Source: Hyphomicrobiales bacterium
Lineage (GTDB): Bacteria > Pseudomonadota > Alphaproteobacteria > Rhizobiales > Rhizobiaceae
NCBI GenBank assembly: GCA_021775455.1
Contig: JAJFHU010000013.1
Span: forward strand, 40,122-104,121
Reading direction: 5' to 3'
Length of the DNA stretch: 64,000 nucleotides
Under the pieces are notes generated by a model. That model did not search any database, was not told the origin of the DNA, and saw nothing but the letters and a program-made list of their open reading frames with translations. Positions 9,329-17,727 of the stretch are shown here, piece after piece. The translations under genes and the position numbers were made by a program. Within the stretch, counting starts at the first letter, position 1. Every line of letters starts with the position of its first letter.

Positions 9329-11305
9329 ATGTCTGCAAATGTGTCAATTTTGCCTAATGATGGCCCTGCGACCTTTCCACAGTATTTGATACTGAATGCA
9401 AGCCGTTTTGCCTCGCGTCCGGCCATGCGACACCGGGATTTTGGTATCTGGCATAGTTGGACATGGAGTGAAATGTATGAGGAAATCCGCTATTTTTCGA
9501 TCGGATTATCAAAGCTGGGCGTAAAGGCTGGGGATCGTATTGCAATCGTTGGTCAAAACAAACCTCGTCTTTACTGGTCATTTTGTGCAGCACAAGCGCT
9601 CGGTGCGATACCTATACCTGTCTATGCGGACTCGGTTGCAGAAGAAATGGTTTATGTGTTGAACCACGCTGAAGTATCACTTGCCATCTGCCAGGATCAG
9701 GAACAAGTGGACAAAATTCTTTCTTTGAGCGACGAACTCAAGAAGCTGAAATCAATTATCTATGACGAATCTCGTGGCTTGCAGGATTACGATCCGAAGA
9801 ACCTGCATTCCTTTGAGCAAATTCAAGATCTCGGTCGCGAAGAAATTCTGGACACTGGTGATGAAAATTGGAAAAAACAGATTGCCAAAGGAAAGGGTGA
9901 TGATCTGGCGGTGATGCTTTATACCTCTGGAACTACTGGCAGGCCAAAGGGCGTCATGTTGTCATTTGACAATCTTGCGATTTCGGCACGCAATGCCAAT
10001 GAGTTTGATCACCTTGATGAAAAAGAGGAAATTCTTGCCTATTTGCCGCTAGCGTGGGTTGGGGATCATGTTTTCTCTTATGCCCAATCCTATGTAGCTG
10101 GTTATTGCGTATGCTGTCCCGAGAGCCAGCCCACGGCGGAGGAATGCCGTCGTGAGATCGCACCTTCCTATTTTTTTGCACCGCCTCGTGTTTTTGAAAA
10201 CATGCTAACGGCGATAACCGTCAACATGGAAGATGCAGGCCGGTTCAAGCGATTGATGTTCAAATATTTCATGGATCACGCAGGTGAGTATGGCGAAAAA
10301 ATTCTAAACGGCGAACCTGTCGGTTTTTTCAACCGCCTCAAATACTGGTTAGGAGAATTTTTCGTTTATGGTCCGCTGAAAAACCGATTGGGCTTTACCG
10401 GCATCAAGGTCGGTTACACCGCGGGCGAAGCCATTGGTCCTGAAATTTTTCGCTTCTATCGTTCAATTGGACTCAATCTGAAACAGCTTTATGGTCAAAC
10501 TGAAGCATCCGTCTACGTGTCCGCGCAACCCGATGGACAGATTAGTGCTGAATCTGTGGGAACACCTTGCCCCGACGTGGAAATTGAAATCGCCGATAAC
10601 GGAGAAGTTCTTTATCGTTCACCCGGTGTATTCATCGGATACTACAAAGATGACAAAGCAACCAATTCCACCAAAACAAAAGATGGATGGGTGCATACCG
10701 GGGATGCGGGTTTCATTGATCACGATGGGCATCTAAGAATCATTGACCGGGCAAAGGATGTGGGCAAACTCAATGATGGCAGTTTGTTCGCTCCCAAATT
10801 TATCGAAAACAAGCTCAAGTTTTTCCCGAACATCAAGGAAGCTGTAGCTTTTGGTGATGGTCGGGATATGTGTTGTGTCTTCCTCAACATTGATCTCACC
10901 TCAGTCGGCAATTGGGCTGAACGCAACAATATTTCCTATGCGAGCTATCAGGAACTCGCTGGTCATCCAAGTGTCTATAAAATGATGGAGGAACATGTTG
11001 AACAGGTAAACAAAGAGCTTTCGTCTGAAGAGATGATGGCTGGCTCACAAATCCATCGTTTCCTGGTTCTGCACAAGGAACTTGACCCAGATGATGGAGA
11101 GCTTACACGTACCCAGAAAGTTAGACGATCATTTATTGCTGATCGCTACGGTGAACTCATTGAGGCACTTTACGATGGCTCAACGGAGAAATTTGTCGAA
11201 ACCGAAGTGGTGTTCGAAGACGGTCGAAAGGGAAAGATTTCTGCTACGGTAGAGATTTGCGACGTAACAGTATTTGCCCACGGTGACAAAGAGGCCGCTG
11301 CATGA
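9329..11305 (+). CDS. long-chain-type acyl-CoA synthetase (AMP-forming)
   Basis: A 658-residue adenylate-forming ligase that would activate an organic or fatty acid to its CoA thioester through an acyl-AMP. The phosphate loop YTSGTTGRPKG is near residue 200, the YGQTEAS adenine motif near 390, and the hinge motif with HTGDAG near 455. The size and gene order resemble the FadD15-like synthetases that begin liv-type ABC transporter operons in alpha- and betaproteobacteria. The ATG at 9329 follows GGGAGGAA. It overlaps livG by ATGA, so translation is probably coupled. The natural substrate (aromatic, branched or fatty acid) is not readable from the sequence. Confidence 0.88.
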   Translation: MSANVSILPNDGPATFPQYLILNASRFASRPAMRHRDFGIWHSWTWSEMYEEIRYFSIGLSKLGVKAGDRIAIVGQNKPRLYWSFCAAQALGAIPIPVYADSVAEEMVYVLNHAEVSLAICQDQEQVDKILSLSDELKKLKSIIYDESRGLQDYDPKNLHSFEQIQDLGREEILDTGDENWKKQIAKGKGDDLAVMLYTSGTTGRPKGVMLSFDNLAISARNANEFDHLDEKEEILAYLPLAWVGDHVFSYAQSYVAGYCVCCPESQPTAEECRREIAPSYFFAPPRVFENMLTAITVNMEDAGRFKRLMFKYFMDHAGEYGEKILNGEPVGFFNRLKYWLGEFFVYGPLKNRLGFTGIKVGYTAGEAIGPEIFRFYRSIGLNLKQLYGQTEASVYVSAQPDGQISAESVGTPCPDVEIEIADNGEVLYRSPGVFIGYYKDDKATNSTKTKDGWVHTGDAGFIDHDGHLRIIDRAKDVGKLNDGSLFAPKFIENKLKFFPNIKEAVAFGDGRDMCCVFLNIDLTSVGNWAERNNISYASYQELAGHPSVYKMMEEHVEQVNKELSSEEMMAGSQIHRFLVLHKELDPDDGELTRTQKVRRSFIADRYGELIEALYDGSTEKFVETEVVFEDGRKGKISATVEICDVTVFAHGDKEAAA

Positions 11306-12129
11306 ACATGCACTATTCATCCGCAGGTGGCGCGCATCGGGACAACCTTGCCAAGGGCGAAACACTTTTGCAGGTAGACAATATTTCGCTTTCGTTCGGC
11401 GGCGTTAAAGCCATTCAGGATGTTTCATTTGACATTAAAAAGGGGGAAATCCGGGCGATTATTGGCCCCAATGGCGCTGGCAAAACCTCAATGCTGAATG
11501 TCATAAACGGCTTTTATCATCCTCAGGAAGGAACCATTACCTTCCGTGGTAAAGAGCGTCGCCGGATGCGCCCACATGTTGCAGCACAGCAAGGCATTTC
11601 CCGGACTTTCCAGAATATTGCCCTTTTCAAGGGAATGTCGGTCCTCGACAATATCATGACCGGCCGCATGACTCTGCAAAAACGCAACATGCTTTGGCAT
11701 GCGCTTTGGCATGGACCAGCACAAATGGAAGAATTGGAGCACCGCGCAGCGGTAGAGAAAATAATAGATTTCCTTGAAATTGAGGCGATTCGCAAGACAC
11801 CCTCCGGGCGCCTGCCGTACGGCTTGCAAAAACGGGTTGAGCTCGGCAGGGCGCTTGCTGCTGAACCAGCTCTACTCCTGCTTGATGAACCAATGGCTGG
11901 CATGAATCTTGAAGAGAAAGAAGATATGAGCCGGTTTATATTGGACGTAAACCATCAGTTCGGAACAACCATTGCGCTAATCGAACACGATATGGGCGTG
12001 GTAATGGATCTTTCAGACCGTGTAATGGTTCTTGATTATGGACGGAAGATAGGTGACGGCACACCAGATGATGTGCGCAAAAACCGGGATGTTATAGATG
12101 CATATCTTGGAGTTAGCCATGATGATTGA
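11302..12129 (+). CDS. livG: ABC transporter ATP-binding protein, LivG-like
   Basis: One of the two cytoplasmic ATPases of a hydrophobic amino acid transporter family (HAAT) importer. The 275-residue protein has the Walker A motif GPNGAGKT, a signature region that reads LPYGLQKRVELGRAL, Walker B LLLLDEP, and the H-loop EHDMGVV. It overlaps the acyl-CoA synthetase stop by four bases and is followed by both permease genes, so the cluster encodes a complete importer. The substrate is more likely an organic acid than an amino acid, given the two flanking CoA ligases; this is inference from context. Confidence 0.9.
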   Translation: MNMHYSSAGGAHRDNLAKGETLLQVDNISLSFGGVKAIQDVSFDIKKGEIRAIIGPNGAGKTSMLNVINGFYHPQEGTITFRGKERRRMRPHVAAQQGISRTFQNIALFKGMSVLDNIMTGRMTLQKRNMLWHALWHGPAQMEELEHRAAVEKIIDFLEIEAIRKTPSGRLPYGLQKRVELGRALAAEPALLLLDEPMAGMNLEEKEDMSRFILDVNHQFGTTIALIEHDMGVVMDLSDRVMVLDYGRKIGDGTPDDVRKNRDVIDAYLGVSHDD

Positions 12130-12150
12130 GAAGGGCTGGGATAAATCAAG

Positions 12151-13152
12151 ATGAGTCCGGCATTCCTCAACTTTATCGAGATTGTACTGAATGGCCTGAT
12201 GGCCGGTATCATGTATTCGCTCGTCGCCCTCGGATTTGTACTGATCTTCAAGGCATCGGGAATTTTCAATTTCGCCCAAGGTGTTATGGCGCTCTTTGCA
12301 GCGCTTACCCTAGTAGGCCTGCAAACCGGGCAAGTGCCATTTTCCCATTTGATCAATGCGATTTTTGGGACAGAATTGCATCATTGGGGAAGTGGATTGC
12401 ATACCGTTCTTGCGATCCTCTTCACGATGGCGCTGATGATTTTGCTTGCTTGGGTAATTGAACGCGTTGTGCTCAAGCATCTGGTCAATCAGGAACCGAT
12501 AATCTTGTTTATGGCTACTATTGGTCTCGCCTATTTTCTCGAAGGTTTTGGTGACCTGATGTGGGGATCAGACGTGAAGGTGCTTGATGTGGGACTTCCT
12601 TCCGGAGGCTCTTTATGGTGGGAGGATGTTACCCGCACCTGGGTCACCGAAGGAAGCGAATATTGGGGCATGTATATTGATCGTCTGGATGTCGCTGCCA
12701 CCTCGGTTGCCGTCATCCTGGTCGTAGGGCTTTCTGCATTTAGTCAGTATACCGCGACCGGACGTGCACTTAGAGCTGTTGCTGATGATCACCAGGCTGC
12801 CATGTCTGTTGGAATTTCGCTCAGAACCATCTGGGTCATTGTTTGGTCCATTGCAGGATTTGTGGCGTTGGTTGCCGGGATCATGTGGGGCTCCAAGTCG
12901 GGCGTTCAGTTCTCTCTGTCCCTGATCGCATTGAAGGCTTTGCCTGTGCTTATACTTGGAGGCTTCACATCAATCCCGGGTGCCATTGTTGGCGGTTTGA
13001 TTATTGGTGTCGGCGAGAAACTGGCTGAAGCCTATGTTGGTCCGTTGGTCGGCGGAGCAATTGAAAACTGGTTCGCTTACATGTTGGCGCTTGCATTCCT
13101 GCTTGTTCGTCCGCAAGGATTGTTTGGTGACCGCATCATTGAGAGGATATAG
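12151..13152 (+). CDS. livH: branched-chain amino acid/aromatic acid ABC transporter permease, LivH-like
   Basis: A 333-residue inner-membrane permease of the HAAT family with several hydrophobic helices. The N-terminal GLMAGIMYSLVALGFVLIFK segment is characteristic, as is the GFTSIPGAIVGGLIIG segment near the C-terminus that contacts the ATPase. It begins 21 bases after livG and ends two bases before livM. It pairs with LivM to form the transmembrane channel. The residues 125-180 form a loop rich in Trp and Glu, longer than in Escherichia coli LivH but common in homologues next to CoA ligases. Confidence 0.9.
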   Translation: MSPAFLNFIEIVLNGLMAGIMYSLVALGFVLIFKASGIFNFAQGVMALFAALTLVGLQTGQVPFSHLINAIFGTELHHWGSGLHTVLAILFTMALMILLAWVIERVVLKHLVNQEPIILFMATIGLAYFLEGFGDLMWGSDVKVLDVGLPSGGSLWWEDVTRTWVTEGSEYWGMYIDRLDVAATSVAVILVVGLSAFSQYTATGRALRAVADDHQAAMSVGISLRTIWVIVWSIAGFVALVAGIMWGSKSGVQFSLSLIALKALPVLILGGFTSIPGAIVGGLIIGVGEKLAEAYVGPLVGGAIENWFAYMLALAFLLVRPQGLFGDRIIERI

Positions 13153-13154
13153 CG

Positions 13155-14231
13155 ATGTTCTATCGTGAGGCAGGTGATTTCAAAACGAGTTATGCGGCTG
13201 ACCAGCAGACATTCCCAATCAAGTCTGAACGCTGGCTGTTTTGGGCTTTCATAGCGATAGCGTTTCTGGTGGTCCCGTTTTTTATCAATGACTATTGGAA
13301 CAAGGCGGTGTTAATGCCACTGCTGATTTATGCCATGGCCGCACTCGGGCTAAACATTCTTACCGGATATTGTGGGCAAGTTTCGCTCGGCACTGGTGGA
13401 TTTATGGCAGTTGGTGCCTATGCTTGTTACAAGTTAATGACCGCATTCCCCGGTATGGACATGTTTTCGGTCGTTATTCTTTCAGGATTCATCACGGCCG
13501 GTGTCGGATTGCTCTTTGGTATTCCATCGCTCCGGATCAAGGGGTTTTATCTGGCGGTTGCCACCCTTGCGGCACAGTTCTTCCTGGTATGGATGTTCAA
13601 CAAGTTTGCATGGTTCTACAACTATTCGGCTTCAGGCCAGATTACGGCTCCGGAACGAACAGTGTTTGGAATTGCGGTAACCGGGCCATCGACAACGCCC
13701 TGGGCCACCTATCTGTTTGCCCTCACATTCGTCTTCGTTTTTGGATGGGTTGCTAGAAACCTGACCCGCGGGCGGTTGGGGCGGAGTTGGATGGCAATCC
13801 GGGACATGGACATTGCAGCCGAGATTATCGGCGTTTCACCGCTGCGCGCCAAGCTATCGGCATTTGGGGTTTCCTCATTTTACATCGGAATGGCCGGGGC
13901 TATGTTCTTTGCCAATTATTTGGGTGCCATTGAAGTTACGGAGGCTTTTGGCATCGAAAAATCATTCCTCGTGCTATTCATGGTGATCATCGGCGGACTT
14001 GGTTCCATTCTTGGTTCATTCCTGGGCGCGGTATTTCTGGTGCTGCTTCCGGTGTTGTTGAAAAATATCATGGTTGGATATCTGGGCTGGGCGACTGATC
14101 TTGCCGCTCACGTTCAGATCATGTTGATTGGGGGGTTAATTGTTTTCTTTTTGATTGCCGAACCACACGGGCTTGCCCAATTGTGGCGGGTAACCAAAGA
14201 GAAGTTGAGACTGTGGCCTTTCCCCTATTAG
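13155..14231 (+). CDS. livM: branched-chain amino acid/aromatic acid ABC transporter permease, LivM-like
   Basis: The second permease of the importer, 358 residues, with multiple transmembrane helices. The central part holds the LivM landmark ALGLNILTGYCGQVSLG, and the segment around IIGGLGSILGSFLGA matches the ATPase-coupling loop. Its ATG is placed two bases after the livH stop, so the two permeases are translated together in fixed ratio. A short cytoplasmic N-terminal extension of about 35 residues precedes the first helix. The binding-protein gene follows after 63 bases. Confidence 0.9.
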   Translation: MFYREAGDFKTSYAADQQTFPIKSERWLFWAFIAIAFLVVPFFINDYWNKAVLMPLLIYAMAALGLNILTGYCGQVSLGTGGFMAVGAYACYKLMTAFPGMDMFSVVILSGFITAGVGLLFGIPSLRIKGFYLAVATLAAQFFLVWMFNKFAWFYNYSASGQITAPERTVFGIAVTGPSTTPWATYLFALTFVFVFGWVARNLTRGRLGRSWMAIRDMDIAAEIIGVSPLRAKLSAFGVSSFYIGMAGAMFFANYLGAIEVTEAFGIEKSFLVLFMVIIGGLGSILGSFLGAVFLVLLPVLLKNIMVGYLGWATDLAAHVQIMLIGGLIVFFLIAEPHGLAQLWRVTKEKLRLWPFPY

Positions 14232-14294
14232 GCCCGGTGAAGGCGTATTGTTCAAAGGATCATGCGCTGGATTAAAAAGAAGAGGAGGAGTGAC

Positions 14295-15587
14295 ATGAGT
14301 ATCAAGAAACTGGTCATTGCAGGAGCAATGGCAATAATGATGGGAGGTGCTCCGGCTCTGGCCGACATGGTATTTCCTTCTTTGAGCTACCGAACCGGCC
14401 CATACGGACCAAACGGTATTCCGTTTGCCGATGGTTATGCAGATTATTTTACTCTGCTCAACGAGCGCGACGGTGGCATCGGTGGCGTTAAGTTAAAAGT
14501 TATCGAGTGCGAAACGGCATACAACACTGAAAAAGGTGTCGAATGTTACGAGTCAACAAAAGGTGAAGGTGCTCTAGTTTACCAGCCACTTTCAACCGGG
14601 ATCACCTATCAATTGATCCCCAAGGCGACAGCCGACGGTATCCCGGTGCTGTCGTCCGGTTATGGCCGCACATCGGCTGCAAACGGCAAGGTATTCGAGT
14701 GGATCTTCAACTTCCCTGCGGCCTATTGGGACGGTGCATCCATAGCCGTGAACCACATCATGGACGTGGAAGGTGGTGACATAAACGGCAAGAAGATCTC
14801 CCTTGTCTACCACAACTCAGCCTATGGCAAGGAACCAATCCGGACCCTTGAAGAGCTTGCCAAAAAGCACGGATTCACCTTTACAGCCATTCCGGTCGAC
14901 CATCCCGGTCAGGAGCAAAAGTCTCAATGGCTGCAAATCCGCCGTGACCGCCCCGACTACGTGCTGATGTGGGGATGGGGTGTCATGAACTCCGTTGCCA
15001 TCCAGGAAGCAGCCAACATACGCTTTCCGATGGATCATTTCATTGGTGTGTGGTGGTCAGGCTCTGAAAACGACGTGCTGCCGGCCGGCGATGGTGCCAA
15101 TGGCTACAAGTCGCTTGCCTTGCACGGCACCGGAATTGATTATCCGCTTTATGCCGACATGAAAAAATATGTCATCGACGCGGGCAAGGGTGCAGGTGAT
15201 GGCAGCCACGCAGGTGAGGTGCTCTACAGCCGCGGCGTGTATTCGGCAGTGCTCGCAGCGGAAGCAGCACGCAAGGCGCAGGAAATTTCCGGCAAGAAAG
15301 ACATCACTTCAGCCGACATGCGTGATGGTCTGGAAGCCCTTGAAATAACCAGCGCCCGGCTTGCTGAAATCGGCCTTCCGGATTTCGGAGCCGAGTTCAA
15401 GGCGACTTGCGCCAACCATGGTGGCTCCGGCCTCGGCAAAGTACAGCAGTGGGATGCCAGCGCGAAAAAGTGGAACCTGATCACGGATTGGATTGCATCT
15501 GATCGGGAGTTGATTCAGGCTCTGGTTGAAGAAGATTCTGCAGCATATGCAGCAGAAAACAACATCACTCCACGTGACTGTAACTAA
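14295..15587 (+). CDS. periplasmic substrate-binding protein of the liv-type ABC transporter
   Basis: A 430-residue periplasmic binding protein of the LivK/Peripla_BP_6 type. The N-terminus is a signal peptide: basic MSIKK, a hydrophobic stretch, and a likely cleavage after ALA near residue 23. The start at 14295 is chosen because AGGAGGAG lies just upstream; an earlier in-frame ATG at 14262 would put 11 charged residues before the signal peptide. The protein is longer than classical LivK (about 370), as is usual for homologues in operons with CoA ligases that carry aromatic or other carboxylic acids. A strong hairpin directly follows the stop codon. Confidence 0.9.
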   Translation: MSIKKLVIAGAMAIMMGGAPALADMVFPSLSYRTGPYGPNGIPFADGYADYFTLLNERDGGIGGVKLKVIECETAYNTEKGVECYESTKGEGALVYQPLSTGITYQLIPKATADGIPVLSSGYGRTSAANGKVFEWIFNFPAAYWDGASIAVNHIMDVEGGDINGKKISLVYHNSAYGKEPIRTLEELAKKHGFTFTAIPVDHPGQEQKSQWLQIRRDRPDYVLMWGWGVMNSVAIQEAANIRFPMDHFIGVWWSGSENDVLPAGDGANGYKSLALHGTGIDYPLYADMKKYVIDAGKGAGDGSHAGEVLYSRGVYSAVLAAEAARKAQEISGKKDITSADMRDGLEALEITSARLAEIGLPDFGAEFKATCANHGGSGLGKVQQWDASAKKWNLITDWIASDRELIQALVEEDSAAYAAENNITPRDCN

Positions 15588-15596
15588 GCAAGAAAA

Positions 15597-15621
15597 GGCA
15601 CTGGCGAATATCGCCAGTGCC
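15597..15621 (+). terminator. perfect 11-bp stem-loop between binding protein and livF (attenuator/3'-end stabiliser)
   Basis: GGCACTGGCGA and TCGCCAGTGCC pair perfectly around a three-base loop, ten bases after the binding-protein stop. No T-run follows, so a full intrinsic terminator is unlikely. Hairpins here commonly protect upstream binding-protein mRNA or reduce read-through, giving excess binding protein over membrane parts. It also covers the GTG at 15617 that could be taken as the livF start. Confidence 0.7.
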
Positions 15622-15646
15622 AATCCCAAATATTTGGACTTCGGAC

Positions 15647-16471
15647 ATGCTCAAGAAAGCTAATGAATCGCGACCCATGCTCGAGGTCAACAACATTGAG
15701 GTGGTATACAATCATGTCATCCTCGTGCTGAAGGGTGTTTCACTGACGGTTCCCAAAGGTGGAATTGTTGCGCTTCTGGGTGCCAACGGTGCTGGAAAGA
15801 CCACCAGCCTCAAGGCAGTTTCCAATCTGCTTCACAGCGAACGCGGTGAAGTAACCAAGGGCAATATTCAGTTTGAGGGCAAGGAAATCCAAAATCTCTC
15901 ACCGAGTGACCTCGTCAAGAGTGGTTGTATTCAGGTGATGGAAGGTCGGCACTGCTTTGAACATCTGTCCATCGAAGAAAATTTACTGACCGGTGCCTAC
16001 ACACGTCAGGACGGCAACAAGTCAATCAAGCAAGACCTGGAATTGGTTTATAATTATTTTCCAAGACTGCGGGATCGCAAAGGCTCTCAGGCCGGGTACA
16101 CCTCCGGTGGGGAGCAACAAATGTGCGCCATCGGTCGTGCCTTGATGTCCCGGCCAAAGATGATTTTGCTGGATGAACCATCGATGGGCTTGGCGCCACA
16201 ACTGGTTGAAGAAATTTTTGAGATCGTCAAAAACCTCAACCAAAATGAGGGTGTTTCTTTTCTGCTCGCCGAACAGAACACCAATGTGGCGCTACGTTAC
16301 GCGACCTATGGCTACATTCTTGAATCCGGCCGTGTTGTCATGGACGGCGACGCCAAAGAACTTCGGGAAAACGAGGACGTAAAAGAATTCTATCTTGGTG
16401 TCGGTGGCGAGGGCCGCAGATCATTCCGCGATGTGAAACACTATCGTCGGCGCAAACGCTGGCTTGCTTAA
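15647..16471 (+). CDS. livF: ABC transporter ATP-binding protein, LivF-like
   Basis: The second ATPase of the importer, about 274 residues. Walker A is GANGAGKT, the signature TSGGEQQMCAIGRAL is intact, and Walker B reads ILLDEPSMGLAP, as in LivF. The ATG at 15647 is preferred; a GTG at 15617 lies inside the upstream hairpin, and an ATG at 15677 would also give a complete ATPase domain. The C-terminus carries a basic extension of about 25 residues after the usual end, overlapping the region just before the PaaK-like gene. Expression relative to the binding protein is probably lowered by the hairpin upstream. Confidence 0.9.
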   Translation: MLKKANESRPMLEVNNIEVVYNHVILVLKGVSLTVPKGGIVALLGANGAGKTTSLKAVSNLLHSERGEVTKGNIQFEGKEIQNLSPSDLVKSGCIQVMEGRHCFEHLSIEENLLTGAYTRQDGNKSIKQDLELVYNYFPRLRDRKGSQAGYTSGGEQQMCAIGRALMSRPKMILLDEPSMGLAPQLVEEIFEIVKNLNQNEGVSFLLAEQNTNVALRYATYGYILESGRVVMDGDAKELRENEDVKEFYLGVGGEGRRSFRDVKHYRRRKRWLA

Positions 16472-16481
16472 GAGCAGAGTT

Positions 16482-17714
16482 ATGAGCGACCATTTCGACA
16501 AGTTGGAAACACGTGATCCTGCGGAGCGGGAATCCGATGTATTTAGCCGGTTGTCAGGATTCCTTCATGATATCCGCACACGAATTCCTGCATGGGAAAC
16601 ACGGCTTGCACAATTTGACATTGATGCAATTGCTTCACGCGCTGCGTTATCTGAAATTCCCGTGTTACGCAAACAAGAGTTGATGGCAGCTCAGGAAAGT
16701 GCTCCGCCATTTGGCGGTTTTGTTGATGAAGCGTTTGTTGATGGTAGTCGGATATTCATGTCACCTGGTCCGGTTTGGGAACCACAACCTCCCGGCCTGG
16801 ATCCATGGCTGGTATCAAGGGCAGCCCACGCTTCAGGCATTCGTAAGGGCGACCTGGTACACAATGGCTTGTCCTACCACATGACTCCTGGTGGCTTTAT
16901 CATGGATGAGGGAATACGGGCACTAGGTGCACGCGTTTATCCAGCCGGTGTTGGAAATACCGAGATGCAAGTGGATGCTGCAGCTGTATTGAAGCCAACC
17001 GCTTTTGCAGGCACGCCGGATTTCCTCAAAGTCATACTCGGCAAAGCCGCGGAAATGGGAAAAGATCTTTCTTCATTCTCAAAAGCGCTGGTTTCCGGTG
17101 GCGCGCTCTTTCCGTCACTTCGTGAGGAATACGCGGGGCTTGGTGTTAGCGTTTTGCAAGCGTATGCGACGGCTGACCTCGGTGTAATTGCCTATGAGAG
17201 CACCAGTGGTGGTAAGTTGTGCGAAGGCATGGTTTGCAATGAAGGCCTTATCGTGGAGATCGTCCGCCCTGGCACCGATGATCCTGTCCCTGCCGGGGAA
17301 GTAGGCGAACTGGTCGTCACCAACTTCAACAATGCCTATCCGCTAATCCGGTTTGGTACAGGAGACTTGTCTGCTGTTCTGGATGAACCATCACCATGTG
17401 GTCGCACCAACATGCGTATCAAAGGCTGGATGGGACGTGCGGATCAACGCACCAAAGTCAAAGGCATGTTTGTCGATCCAAAACAGATTGACCAACTCGT
17501 AAAGTCAATTGATGGCATTGAGCGCGCCAGATTGATCGTCAGTCGTAAAGGCGAACAAGATGCCATGACCCTTCTAGTTACCGGCAATGGAGATAGTAAT
17601 ACCGTTGCCGGCGCGCTCACTGCGATTACCAAGCTCAAGGGTTCTGTTGAATTTGTCGGCGACTTGCCGAATGACGGCAAGATCATCGATGACCAACGAG
17701 ACTATGCAGGCTGA
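16482..17714 (+). CDS. PaaK-like phenylacetate-CoA ligase family protein
   Basis: A 410-residue adenylate-forming enzyme of the PaaK type, shorter than the acyl-CoA synthetase at the head of the operon. Visible features are the SPGP loop near residue 90 in place of the usual SSGTTG, the YATAD adenine-contact segment, the RFGTGDLS motif, and a PaaK C-terminal domain starting around GWMGRADQRTKVKG. Such ligases activate phenylacetate or related aryl acids. The phosphate loop is degenerate, so activity may be altered. The ATG at 16482 is preferred to an in-frame TTG at 16464 that overlaps livF. It is the last gene of the transporter operon and is convergent with metY. Confidence 0.8.
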   Translation: MSDHFDKLETRDPAERESDVFSRLSGFLHDIRTRIPAWETRLAQFDIDAIASRAALSEIPVLRKQELMAAQESAPPFGGFVDEAFVDGSRIFMSPGPVWEPQPPGLDPWLVSRAAHASGIRKGDLVHNGLSYHMTPGGFIMDEGIRALGARVYPAGVGNTEMQVDAAAVLKPTAFAGTPDFLKVILGKAAEMGKDLSSFSKALVSGGALFPSLREEYAGLGVSVLQAYATADLGVIAYESTSGGKLCEGMVCNEGLIVEIVRPGTDDPVPAGEVGELVVTNFNNAYPLIRFGTGDLSAVLDEPSPCGRTNMRIKGWMGRADQRTKVKGMFVDPKQIDQLVKSIDGIERARLIVSRKGEQDAMTLLVTGNGDSNTVAGALTAITKLKGSVEFVGDLPNDGKIIDDQRDYAG

Positions 17715-17727
17715 GTGAGCGTCAATT

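Noticed and set aside
14262..14294. Upstream ATG for the liv-type binding protein
   Set aside because: It would add a highly basic stretch ahead of a normal signal peptide, and AGGAGGAG lies before the ATG at 14295.
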